From Urophycis tenuis (Eukaryota; Chordata; Actinopteri; Gadiformes; Phycidae): a stretch of DNA of 64,000 nt. Of the stretch, positions 30,636-42,202 are shown in pieces. The DNA lies in assembly GCA_036785325.1 (NCBI GenBank), contig JAXIVH010000391.1, forward strand, positions 38,501 through 102,500, written 5' to 3'. The notes beneath the pieces were generated by a model. It was not told the DNA's origin. It made no database searches and saw only the letters and a list, made by a program, of their open reading frames with translations. The translations under genes were made by a program, and so were the position numbers. The stretch's first letter is position 1. Each line of letters starts with the position of its first letter.

Positions 30636-32113
30636 ATGGAAGGCTTGACATGCATAATACAAAAAAAAAAATAGTGTGCTTGATTTGCCACCTTCCCTTA
30701 CTACGAGGTTTAAAAAATCAACCCTGTGTCACTTCATCGTGAGCCCTTGTTAAGATTAAGTGTTCCTTAACCATGATAAGGTGCTCTCCCCATGAGAGCA
30801 GTTCCACACAAAAGGACATTCAGTTTGTTCAAACCCTGGACCCCTTTTCTCTAAACAAACACACACACACACACTGGCCGGAGCCACGTCCTGACAGAGA
30901 GGTATTTCGTTGGCTCTCCTGCCATCTTGGAGAGGTGCTGTGTCACATTATTGGCGCACATACACACACACACACACACGCACGCACACGGCAGCAATGC
31001 TACCAATAGTCCATTAAGGCGTTCATTCAGAAATTGGATATGGTGTTCGGCTCAAGGGCTGCCACTCTCTGGAAGCAGTCCTCGGTCCTCCCGTGTGACA
31101 GCAGCCGCGGTGGTCGGTAGTGGTAACGCCGTCGTCGGCTCATGGACACATGAAGCAGCGTGGCGTGAAAGAGAGGGGGAGAGAGAGACGCGTGATGATG
31201 GGAGAGAGGAATGGGGAAGCGAGGAGGAGCCCAGAAGGAAATGAGGAGCACGATGGGTTGTTGTCGTTGTTGTTGTGGCAAAAGGGAGACCCGGGCATCA
31301 GAGCGACGGGGGTGGGGTTGTTGGTTTTTTTTGTTTTTCTCAGTTCCGTCGGCTGCGGTGCGGCGAGCCGCTGCTCGGGCCTAGCTGGTGGTAGCGCATC
31401 AGCGCTGACGCTTGGAGGTCTGGAGAAGAAGAACCCTCCCCCCCCTCCCCCCTGAGTTGGTGATCGCATCCGAAACGCAGAATTCCCTCGCTTGCTCGTT
31501 AAGTGATCCACAAAGATAAAATGGGAAAGGGAAGGGGAAAATTTTTAAAAAAAAGGAATAATCTATTTTTATAATTAGCTTTGGAGAACAAGCTCTTAGC
31601 CCACTCATTGATTGGTGAAGCGGGGTCTTAGGAGGTTACTAAGGTAACCGAGGAGGAAGAAAGGGGGGACGCGCCGAGTGACCAGGAGACACGGTTGCTA
31701 CCACAGAAGGGTCAGACTAATTTCTTGAGTCCTGCTCACTATTGTTTCTTTGTTTCTAATTGGGGAGCTTCCTTGGCAAGAAGAGATCAAAAACACCCCT
31801 CTTTGCCTGGAAAAATGTCTATGTGTTATATAATGTGCATTATGCAGGTCTCATCGCAATAAAAAAAAAACTAAAACAATACAGCTCTGTTGTTTTTTTT
31901 GTTTTTACGAGAGCATGCACGATTCAGGTCGGTATATACGCTGTAGTCTGTACAAATCTCTGGAGGGTGTGGTGGGTGCAGGACAGTTCCGCAGGTGGTG
32001 AAGTCTGGTGGTCAGGTGCTGGTGACGGCAGTTAGACGCTGACTGTGCCTCAGTCAGACAGACAGGTAGACAGACAGGCAGGCAAAAGGGGGTTAGGGGC
32101 GGGGCGGGGGCAG
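29585..32113 (-). other. bcdin3d-ppp4r1l convergent interval, mostly ppp4r1l 3' UTR
   Basis: No coding exon was recognised on either strand. It contains a G-rich cluster at 30190-30216 with four G runs, a G30 run, short CA arrays near 30858 and 30962, and G/T-rich low complexity up to 31450. This interval also holds the junction between the human 12q13-like and 20q13-like gene blocks. Confidence 0.45.
30605..30634 (+). repeat. G30 homopolymer
   Basis: Thirty consecutive G. In a ppp4r1l transcript it would appear as C30 in the 3' UTR. Confidence 0.9.
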
Positions 32114-35100
32114 CTAGATTAAAGGGGCCGTGTCCATCAGGGCCTTGTTGGGGTCCAGAGTGGCGAAGAAGCGCACGTCGCGGTCCTTGTCCGTCTGCAG
32201 CGCCATCACCGTCTCTTCCAGCTCGTCTGAGTAGGGGCAGCCCGGCTCCTTGAAGTAGGCTGCGGGACACGATCCAAACACAGTCACAGGAAATGAATAC
32301 AACCGACGCCACTGGTGTGTAGAGAAGAGCTGCCAACAAGAAAGACCACAACAGCCCACCTTTCTCCATGACACTTTGTCGCAGGGCCTTGGCTACCAGG
32401 ACACGCACGTTTGCCACCGAGTCCGAGGAGAGGCTCAGCAGACTGGGCAGGAGATGCTGGGCAAACTGATCCATGGGCATGCAGTCCTCCTCTACTACGG
32501 CCTGCATATTCAACGGTAAAGAAACGTTTCACCAAACTACAAAAATGGTGGCCTGCAAGGGTATGGCCGACTGGTTCCGAGGCCCGTAGCGTTGGGCAGC
32601 ACAGGGGAGTCACTGACCTGGCAGATGAAGGCAAAGGCTTGTCGTCCCACCCACTTGTTACAATGGCAGAATCGGACTATGAGCTCATTAATAAAGTTCA
32701 CACCTAGGTCATTGGCGCCACTTGCATACAGCTTCTGGAGGATCTCCACCACCTGAGACAACAGTGCACAGCATGAGCACGTCTTATTGTAAAAACACCA
32801 CAGGGTGGGACTGAGATTTGATCAAATAAGAACAATAGATGCTATCTTTAAGTGCCTCATGTCACACCCAAGACTTAGGGCATGTGCGTCATTCGCAGTA
32901 TACAACACCCTTGATTATGACAATGATAATGTGCCCATAAAAAAATCCCTATGGCATCCCTGTGGAAATCTAGGAAGGAACGTACCGCCCATACACAGCA
33001 ACTTGTTCACATTGTTTGTTGACTTACGTTGAAGTTACGCTACCATCACGCAAACACATATGGACACCGGTCATGAGGTTTCATAAGATTTCAAAACGGG
33101 TTGCGGAAGGGAAGGAAGGTTCCGGTCACGAGGTTTTCATAAGATTTCAAAAACGGGTTGCGGAAGGGACGGAGGGCGCTCACCAGTTTGTAGGAGATCC
33201 AGCGGACCTGGGAGACCTTGTCCGAGCAGAGTGTGAGAGCGATCTGTCTGAGGTAGTCATACACGTCGTAGTGGCTGTACAGCTCGATGATCAAGATCAG
33301 CTGCCTGGAGGACGGAGACAAGGCGAGGACTTGAGAAAGGGGCAAACGCTTTTCACGCGGCTCTGTGCACCGCAGAGTGAAGCGCTGCTGAACGTAGTGT
33401 CAACTCATTTAAGACATTTAAAGGTTGCGGAAGAGGACACTTACTCGGCCAGCTCATATCGGAACCTCCAGTTGCGACTGTTGTCGGTCACCATGAACTC
33501 CTGCAGCTGGTAAAGATACTCTCTCCTCTTCTCTGCGTGAAGCAGCTGTCAAACCATACGCACATGTGAGCCTCGTTGTTGTCATTGACGCAAATCAACT
33601 AGCCTAGGTTTTGGAATACAGATTAATCAGATTGGACAAAAGCCAAACGCTTGTGCACAACATGCTCATTCGTAGTTGGTCAATAAAAAAACTGCTCATT
33701 AGTACCCCAATCATCACCAGGGTCTAGGAACAGAATAGCAAAATAAAATAAACAAAATCCAGGTTGTGTGTTGGCCTCAAAATGAAAACCTTCTGAATGC
33801 AAGTGGTTAGACAGGGAACACACACACACACACACACACACACGCACTCTGCAGGGGTTGTGGGCGCAGGTCTGACCTTGAGGAAGTCGTACAGGTGTTT
33901 GAGCACGCCGATGCGGACCTCGTCCAGGTCCTTGAGGAAGCCGTTGAAGATGGGCACCAGGTCGGCTGCCGTCAGCTGGTCGCCCAGGATCACCGCCAGC
34001 TCGTGGATGGAGAAGGCCAGCGTTCGACGCACCTTCCACTGGGTGACAAACACCGCACACACAAAAAAACTACAGTCAACAACACCCATGGCACCAGTTC
34101 CAGAAGGATCGTATTGGAAATGGGTAATTGTTTCACATTCCAGATTAAACAAAGTAAAGATAAAAAGTTCTAAGTTATAAAAGATTGACAGGGGGCCTCC
34201 AAACACTGACTGCAGCCTTGACAGGATCAATGTACAATGTACACGTTATTCAGTACACAAGTACTGAATAACGTTGGCCTGTGGGTTGCTTACGCGCCTA
34301 CCTGAACATCCGTGGCCAGCGTCTCGTACGTGTCCTTGAGGCAGTGCCAGTTCTGGCGGCCCAGCGTGAGGGCCACCCCGGGCAGGCTGAAGGCACAGTG
34401 TTTCGCTATCTCCGTGTCCACCGTCTGGGCCCGGTCCGGGTCCGTCATGGACAGGTACTGGTCCAACAGCTGCTGGGGTATGACGTTCTGGACGGGGGAA
34501 GAGCAGAGAGGCAACGTCATGAAGTCACCGCCGAGACCGCCGGAGGAAATGGTACCGTTTGAGGTGACCCGATGGGGGGAAACATTGCAACGTGGGAACA
34601 CAGGCAACTGACCTGGATCTTAGGCTTTTCCTCTGGCACTGGGCTGGGGGCAGAGTCCTCCTTCTCTTCCTCCACGCTTTCAATCAGCTCAGATTCCTGG
34701 GGGGGGGGAACACTCAACATTATCCTTTATGCAAAAAACAAACAAAAAAAAGGCTATTAAGTTGAGAATGGAAAATGACTAACCACACTGCTGTGGTCCG
34801 AGTCATCCCGCACCAAGACAGGGGAACCGGGAGGGGAGTCCTCTTGGCCCTCCTGGGGCTCGGTCTGGGTCTCCATCTCGCCCTGTTCCTGGATGGGGCA
34901 GGACTCTGGGACCGGCGGAGGCTCCGCGGTCTGCTCCTCTTCTGTGGGATCCTGCTGGCTCTCCGCCTGGGCCGCGGCCGGGTCGCTCTCTGGCGGTGGG
35001 CTATCGGCGTCGCCTTCGCCCTCAGACAAACCGGACGGCTGGTCCTCTGTTGGGCTGCCGTCGGTTGGGCTGTCCAGCTGGGCCACCTTGAGGGCTGCTG

Positions 35101-38100
35101 ACAACACCTGCACTTGGGCTGAGTTAACACAAACATTCCATGAGCTGGCCAGAAATGTTATGGATGCATAGGGATAATTGATGCATGTCACCATTTGTTT
35201 CAAAGTTCACCTGGGCTGTAAATTCACAACATTCACAAATTGTACCAAAAGCAAAATATCATACTGACCCTGGACATCGGGGTCATCCATATGGGGCTGC
35301 AAGCGGTCCAGGACTTTCTTGATCTGGTCGCTGGTGGCTTTAGGCGGGCTGTATTTTGACACAGGGAATTCCCCCATGACCTCCTCATCATCCTCCTCCT
35401 CCTCCTCTCCCAGCACCTCCTGCAGCTGCTGCTCTGTCGTCGGGCTGGTGAGCATCTCCAGCTCCCCGCTGATGTCCGGTAACGGAGGCCTCCAGTAGTA
35501 AAAAGAGTTGAAGTTCTCGTCGGCCTGCTCCATGTCCTTTTGGTTCTTGTCGTTCTCCGTGGCCGTGGGGTCGTTGTTGTTGTTTGTGTTGTTGTTGGGG
35601 CCGACGGCGGCGGGGGTGGTCTCCTGCGTGTCCGTGTGGCCGCCGAACGCGTACTCGAGGTCGGCCATCAGCGAGCGCTCGGGGGACGGCGTGGCGCGGC
35701 CGTCCTGGTTGGGAGGGGTGTGGCCGTGGGCGATGGTCCGGTCTGTGGAGCAGCCCCCCATGTCGGAGCACTTCAGCGAGGTGATGGAGGAATCACTGCA
35801 AGGGAGAGCACAAGAAGGCAGGTTCCTTCGGTTAATGTCAACGTTGGGCATACAATAATAGGACATAGGACATAGAATGGGACATTGATTAAGGATATGT
35901 TTCTGAAGACTAGACAGCAGGATCTCGTACAATTCAGGCATTGAATCTTCCCTGCCCCCTAAAAAAGAGAGAGAAAAGAAAAAAAGGGGGTAATCTCTGA
36001 TGACATCATAGAGGATGTCCTACCTTTCCAAAGTACACCTGGGGAGAGCAAGTAAGGTGCCATCCTCCCGGAAGTGGAGGCCAGTGCCGGAGGGGTTAGC
36101 GAAGGTGGAAATGAAGCGGCCCAGCGACTGGAAGGCTCCCTGGCGCACCTGAAGGGATCCAAAGGAGGCGTCCTGTTAGGTGTTGCTGTGAGAAAACATC
36201 AACTCATGGCTAATCATGGCACCGCTCACGTGTGGTTAACGGTTAGCCTTCCAATAACGTCACTGAAAGGATATCATTCAATTGTATTGACAGTTTATCA
36301 ATCATCAGCTACAACCTGAATAAATCTTGACGGTACTCCTTGAACGCCTTACCCAGCGGGACTGGTCACTTATGAGGTTGATGAAGAGGGGCGACAGTTT
36401 AGTCCGTCGCACCTCTGGGGACGTGCAGTTTGAGACGACCATGAAACACTCTGCGCAGGCTTTCCTGATGCCCCACAGGCTGTCTGAGCACAAGTCAAAG
36501 AACTTGGGCATCTGTGAAAGCACAGTCATTCGTTTATTGACCCGACCTTTGGATCAATGTCAGAACATGAGCTAATGGCTATGACTAATGACAAGAAAAT
36601 GTCACAGACAAAAATGCAACAACGACAAGCTTTCCAATTTAAATACAATTTCACAATGAGTCTGAGGGAGAAAAAACAAATATAATTTAATTTCATCTGG
36701 CCTCACAAAAACGATTTTGAGGCAAAGCATTTGGAAACCGTGTTTCCTCGCAATTTAACGGCTGATTAATAATCAGCCAAGATAAGTTATTTTTGGCATA
36801 CCAATTTCTAGGTTGAGGTTTGGGTTTAGTCTGCAGCAGCTACGGGCACATTTGGCCATATGTTTGATGCGAGCAAGCAGCACATGGTTTGATCGACCAC
36901 TATCCTCCAAATGAACATGCAGCCGAACACAGGAATCACATTTCATATCATGGGGATCCTCGTTTGTTAGCCTTAAAATAACCACAATGACAAGTTGTTC
37001 GTAGGGTTTTGGGGGATTACAGTCAAAGCCTCTTACCAGCAGCTTTTCTGTTGCCTCCTGGCCTACAATGGAACAGAATTCTCCAAAATTGGCAGCACAG
37101 ACCTGATGACAAGACAGTTAGGCAAAATTATGCATCCATCTTCTCTTGGGTCAAACGCAACACCAGTCTACCCAAAGGCACGACTCAGGGGCACAGATGG
37201 TCAACAAGCCTTTTGTTTGGCAAAATAAATATAATTCTTATTACAAAAAAAATATTCCAGATACTGCTCAATAGGCATCTCAGCTTGCACCCGTTATGCA
37301 GAGAATTAACATTCCATAGACAGGAAGGCTGTGTTGGCAGCGCTGCTGAGAACAACAGGGTTAATGTTATCTAATGACCTTTCACTAGTGCCACCAACTT
37401 TTTCACTTGGTGTCCCCCTAACAAATTTGGTCGCATCCCTTTTTTCCCACCACTTTGTCAAAGAATTGACCTGTCCTTTTGTCACATACCATCCATCTGT
37501 GCACATCTTATTCGTAAAGATTAACCCCAAACACATCGTAAAATGTTTTCATTGCATAGGGGATGTCTTTCTTTAGTTGGTTCCTCGCAAACCAACTCTG
37601 AGCTTCTCCTATATAAAAAAATCTGTATCTAATAACAGGCGGGTATACATAATATATACAGTAATAAAATCCAGCTACGGTTTATTTTTTCAGTTCGTAG
37701 TTATCCGTCATCCAGAATAGCGTATTTTGTTGCATGCTCTTATCCGTAACAGTGCTAGTGGTCTAATTACATTGATACTTTGCTCAGTGTACAAACCACC
37801 TTTTCAGCAGTTTTTTTTTATTTTTTAACTGGAACTTAAGTGAGCCGTGTTTCCAATAACAGCCTCAGGTGCTGCATACAGCCGCTTTATAGCATCCAGC
37901 ACTCCGCAAAATTACCATTACTACCCCTCGAAAAACACAGAACCAGCCCCGACGTCGAGCCTTGCGGCGTGCAGGTGGTGGGTTACCTTGCGGACTTGGA
38001 AAAGCCTGGCATCACTGCACAGCTCACAGAAACGCATCAACAGCAGGCGCTCTACTGTGTCTTTGCTCAACATGGTGACCAGTTTGCACATGATCTGAAA

Positions 38101-41100
38101 CAAAGGGCATGTGGTTCATTCAGAGGAATCCCAGGAGAAAAATCAGTTGCTTCGTGTCCAAGGCCAGGGCAAACAGAAGGGCGGGGCCTTTCTTACAGCG
38201 ACGGCCTCTGATTTGTAGTCGTCGTCGCTGCTGGGCTCGGTGAGTTCTAGCAGAACAGGGCAGACTTTGGTCTCCATGTCGGCCTTACAGATGAGGCCTT
38301 GCTCCAGCAATACCAGCAAGGCAGCCTGGCTCGTCTTCCGCACCTACAAAATGTAGTGGCCAATCAAAAAGGTGAGGCTCGACAAATGACAAGAGAACCA
38401 TAAAAAACAACACCCTCCTTATAACATATGAGACAATTATTACAGCCATTGGCTTTGACCAAGTCGTTTGCCAATTAAAAACCTACCTGATTATTTGGGT
38501 CGGTGAGATACAGGACCACGATAGGTACAAGGTATCTGGAGAAAGCGGCTGGGAAGTTGGGTCGGCTCTCGTGCAAGAACATGGCGATGTTTGGGATCTG
38601 TTCCATGAGCTCCGCTCGCACCGTTGGCTCTGGGAATACGCCATGAGAGGCGTTAGCATGTGCACGATAACGTGACAATAATACAACAGTAATGCACAAT
38701 CTTAACACAAATAAACACGTAGGTGTTAGAGTACAGCTCATGTCGAGTCTCAAAACTCCCAATTGCACATATCCAAAATACAAACCAAACTAAATGCAGA
38801 CAAACAAATTACAATCTACCTCCATCTTCTGACATTCTGGCAACTGTCTCCATGACACTGATAAAGTCATTTTCATTGTCACTGAACTCTCGAAGCACAT
38901 CTAGCAGCCCGCGTGCCACGATCTCCCTGGGAAGCAAAGAGCCTCTGGGTTAGTTACCTGCCAGCAGCTAAGACGTGCACACTGGGTAAAAGCGGCACGG
39001 CCCAAGCTGACAAGTGCGAAAACACTTATGTACTCGCGAGCGAATTACAAATGACTGCGGAGCTTGAACACTGCAAGCAGAGCACAAGAAGCATGAGAAC
39101 AACAAACATCAATTTAAAATAGAAGAAATCAATCATTGGTACACGTCTACCGAGACATGATTTAGACCAAACAATATCAGAGAAAAATGCACATCAAGTA
39201 AACAAATGACAATCTTAAAAAAGGTTTCAGATCCCTTTTGGGATCTGAACTGAAACTATAAAAAGGCCACACTACAGGCCAAACTACAGGAAAAATGTGC
39301 ATGTTACAAAAATACCTTTGACATCGCTCCACCAGAGTTAGCCCAGGAATAAGATAGTTAATAGATAGATAATAAGACCGTACAGAAGAAATAAGGTACC
39401 GTCGGGTACCGGTACCAAATTCCAGGTACCGGTATCGGTTCAAATGTGAATGGTACCCAACCCTCATTGTGTTCTAATTTGGGGCTGGATGGACGTACAT
39501 TAATGTAGAAGTACGGTAGACGCTTCAGGGCATGTTCTTACCTGTTGAAAAGGTTCTCACTGAAGGCATACTTCTCGAGCCTGCCTAAAGGGGTGAGGTT
39601 GTCCTGCCCTGCATCTAGGAAGGCTGTGATCCGTATTCCTTCACACTCTGAACCATAGTTTTCAAAACCACCTGTGTGGACTGTGGGGAAAAAAGTGCAA
39701 TTGTAAATGCACGTTTAGCAACACACGCAACACACTTGGGTAACTTACAAGAATGTGAAAGCAAACACCCAAAGTTTCAAAAGAAAAACTTTGCATGGCG
39801 ACAGCAGAGAACAAACACATGGCACATGTTTATGTTTTTGGTCTTTGAGGGAGGGTTCATCACCATGGTCAATGAAGAGCACAGAGATCTGATAGGCCAT
39901 ATAGCTTCTAATAATAGCACCGGGTGAACCCCCGGGAGTATTTCCCCAACGTTATGTTGGGGATGGAAGGCTTTAACATTCCCAAGGTCATGCAAATGCC
40001 ATTTTCACACATACTAAAAGGGGCTGCATGGTATTTCACACTTTTTTGACCACTACAACTGAGACAATTTCCCATAAGTATATGAATGTTGTCATGACTG
40101 TTGACTGGTCTATTGTTGTCATACTGCAAATAACAACACTTCCTTAATCAATTAAAATAAATATGCATTTCTTGTGGTGTTATCTTATACAATAACTCCA
40201 GGGTTTCAGCAAACTGGTTTTACATCACATGTGTTTATAACACCAACAGCCATCAGATCACAGTCTTTGGACACAGGTTAAATTATTAGCACAAAAGCTA
40301 ATGTCAATTTACCAGCTTCTGGAACAGCTGAAAAATGTTCTGGAATGTATGCTGTCAATGTGGCAGCACAGACAATTACACTGTACCAAGTTATGAAAAG
40401 GGTACATCCTGCCACCCAAGGAACACAAGCATTTCTGTGAATTAAAAAAATATATATATATACTGTATAAGGTGTATATTAAAAACATTTCTGGAAACTT
40501 ACAGTCATCCATATCATCGTGGCCATCTTCAAAATATAAAGACAGTCCTGAAACAATGGAGAGGAAATATGATGGGAAAGAATATGATGGTAAAACATCT
40601 AATCAACATGCCATTAGAGAAACATAAATTAGATGGATTACAGACTGGCAATGACACCTAAGCCTTTCAGTAAGGCCATTGCTGACATCAGCCTTGACTC
40701 TAAATAATTGGGTTGTCCATACATGTGACAAGTGAACAAAGAATAATGCGAAGAAATGAGTGAAAAACAGTACAAACATCCAAGACAGTACATCCAGGGG
40801 CTGTTACTCGGGAATCAAACCAAAAAGGACGAAATTAACGATTTAAATTTTTAGATTGGCGAAATTGTCATGTAGAGATATAACACACAGGGCATTTCAC
40901 GACATGCATCATATACATCTATATTCCAACGACTTATGAATCCACGACAAGATTCCGAAAGCTACTCAAATACACACAAATCACTAATCACTTGACAATA
41001 TTGACAAAACCCCAGTACGAGGCAAAACACTCATATCATAACGGTTTGATAACACAGGCGATTCCATGTCAATGTTTACAACTGAATAATCAAGGGAACC

Positions 41101-41700
41101 CGCCCCAAAATGTACAGCATAGTAGCATTGGTATACGGAGATTTGAGTGTTTGCTGCGTGAATGTAGTCAGATAAATTGACTAGTTCTGTACAATAATTC
41201 ACTGATAAGTTAGTTAGAAGCTATCCCTTTGTTATGGTAGGGTGCTGGATGTAGTCCCCTTATGGTTGCAAATGACGTTAGCAAAAAGGCTAACATTAGC
41301 TAAGCTAGGTCAACTCGTTTACGCTGACAACAATTCGATGTTGAACGGGGTTAAGACAGATAAAGTAAGGCCAAACTATTAAAGACAGCTATACTTTACA
41401 CTCTCATTTTGAGCATCCACCATAAACACTTTGAAAAGTGATATTAAAGCTAATAAACTTGTCTTATTAGCTTCCTTTCGGCAGTAAACTAGCTCGCTAG
41501 CTATGCTAGCCGACACGGTTCGTCCAGCCCTTCAGTGGGATTTCCTGGCCGCAGCAGCTCGCTTTCATTCGCTTTATCAACCAGAAATCAATAATGAAAA
41601 CTCAGACATCTAAATTCACAACCAGACATACTATCCCAAAGAACAAAAGTGTGTTTAACCATCGAATAAATGCCATTAAGAAAGTGCCATTACCTGCCAT
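32114..41700 (-). CDS. ppp4r1l: PP4 regulatory subunit 1-like, complete
   Basis: This is a HEAT-repeat regulatory subunit of protein phosphatase 4. Twenty coding exons (5' to 3'): 41694-41700, 40503-40547, 39542-39680, 38820-38926, 38487-38629, 38197-38343, 37987-38094, 37037-37102, 36353-36511, 36039-36148, 35269-35795, 34784-35118, 34613-34696, 34302-34487, 33877-34038, 33445-33545, 33184-33304, 32618-32752, 32360-32501, 32114-32259. All phases agree, giving 989 residues (human PPP4R1 950). The N-terminal HEAT block includes VRAELMEQIPNIAMF, VRKTSQAALLVLLEQ and RKACAECFMVVS. A long acidic, Asn/Gln/Glu/Ser-rich linker occupies exons 11-13. The C-terminal HEAT block includes QYLSMTDPDRAQTVDTEIA and RRTLAFSIHELAVILGDQL. 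Exon 10 has a second in-frame donor (end 36024), exon 3 has two acceptors 9 nt apart, and exon 11 has an optional upstream acceptor. The -like paralogue is chosen because rab22a and vapb follow. Confidence 0.92.
33067..33177. repeat. 55-bp tandem duplication beside ppp4r1l exon 17
   Basis: CCGGTCATGAGGTTTCATAA at 33067 recurs as CCGGTCACGAGGTTTTCATA at 33122. Similarity continues through ACGGGTTGCGGAAGGGA in both copies. The second copy ends within 10 bp of the exon 17 donor (minus strand, exon end 33184). Confidence 0.85.
39396..39470. repeat. GGTACC-rich repeat fragment, ppp4r1l intron 3
   Basis: Four GGTACC hexamers and several near matches occur within 75 bp, including palindromic GGTACCGGTACC. 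It looks like part of a dispersed repeat, but the family was not identified. Confidence 0.4.
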
Positions 41701-42202
41701 CTTGATTCTGTGCTGCTCCGCCGTGTGGGCTGTCACTACCACAGCTGTCACTCAACCAAGGAGAAGAACTACTTCCTCAAACCACTTCCTGATCAAACTT
41801 TTCCTCAATAGTTGATCGAAACTAACAATTTTCCAGACGCATATTTCTTAAATCATTAATACATGTCGTTTAAGTAATCAGCATCGCTGCCCCTCGACTT
41901 CGTGTTTTTCCAACATAAAGCCGACGCGGTCACGTGACTAGCCGGAGTTCAAGATGGAGACGCTACGAGGAGGTTAGCTCGTTGTTTACATCACCTACAT
42001 ATTAAAACTCATGCAATATATCAAGCGGCGGCCAGACTATAACGTTTCTGTAGCTTCGAAATGTGTGCATTGTTTCTGACAGAAGTCAGGTGTAACGTGG
42101 TTTTCAAACACTGACAATCTGAAACATTAACAGGTAGAAAAAAGTGAATGTGTCAAGTGACTGGGATGTTTATCACAAACTAGTTGTGTTGAAGATATCG
42201 AC
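41701..42202. promoter_or_regulatory. Bidirectional ppp4r1l/rab22a promoter
   Basis: The two ATGs are 502 bp apart on opposite strands. The interval has no TATA box in place. It holds a perfect GTCACGTGAC palindrome at 41929-41938. CAAGATGG motifs (YY1-like) occur around 41950 on the plus strand and exactly at the ppp4r1l start codon on the minus strand, a common start-site arrangement in housekeeping genes. Confidence 0.6.
41929..41938. promoter_or_regulatory. CLEAR/E-box palindrome GTCACGTGAC
   Basis: This is an exact match to the TFEB/TFE3 CLEAR consensus, which contains the CACGTG E-box also bound by USF. It lies about 265 bp upstream of the rab22a ATG. Confidence 0.55.
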
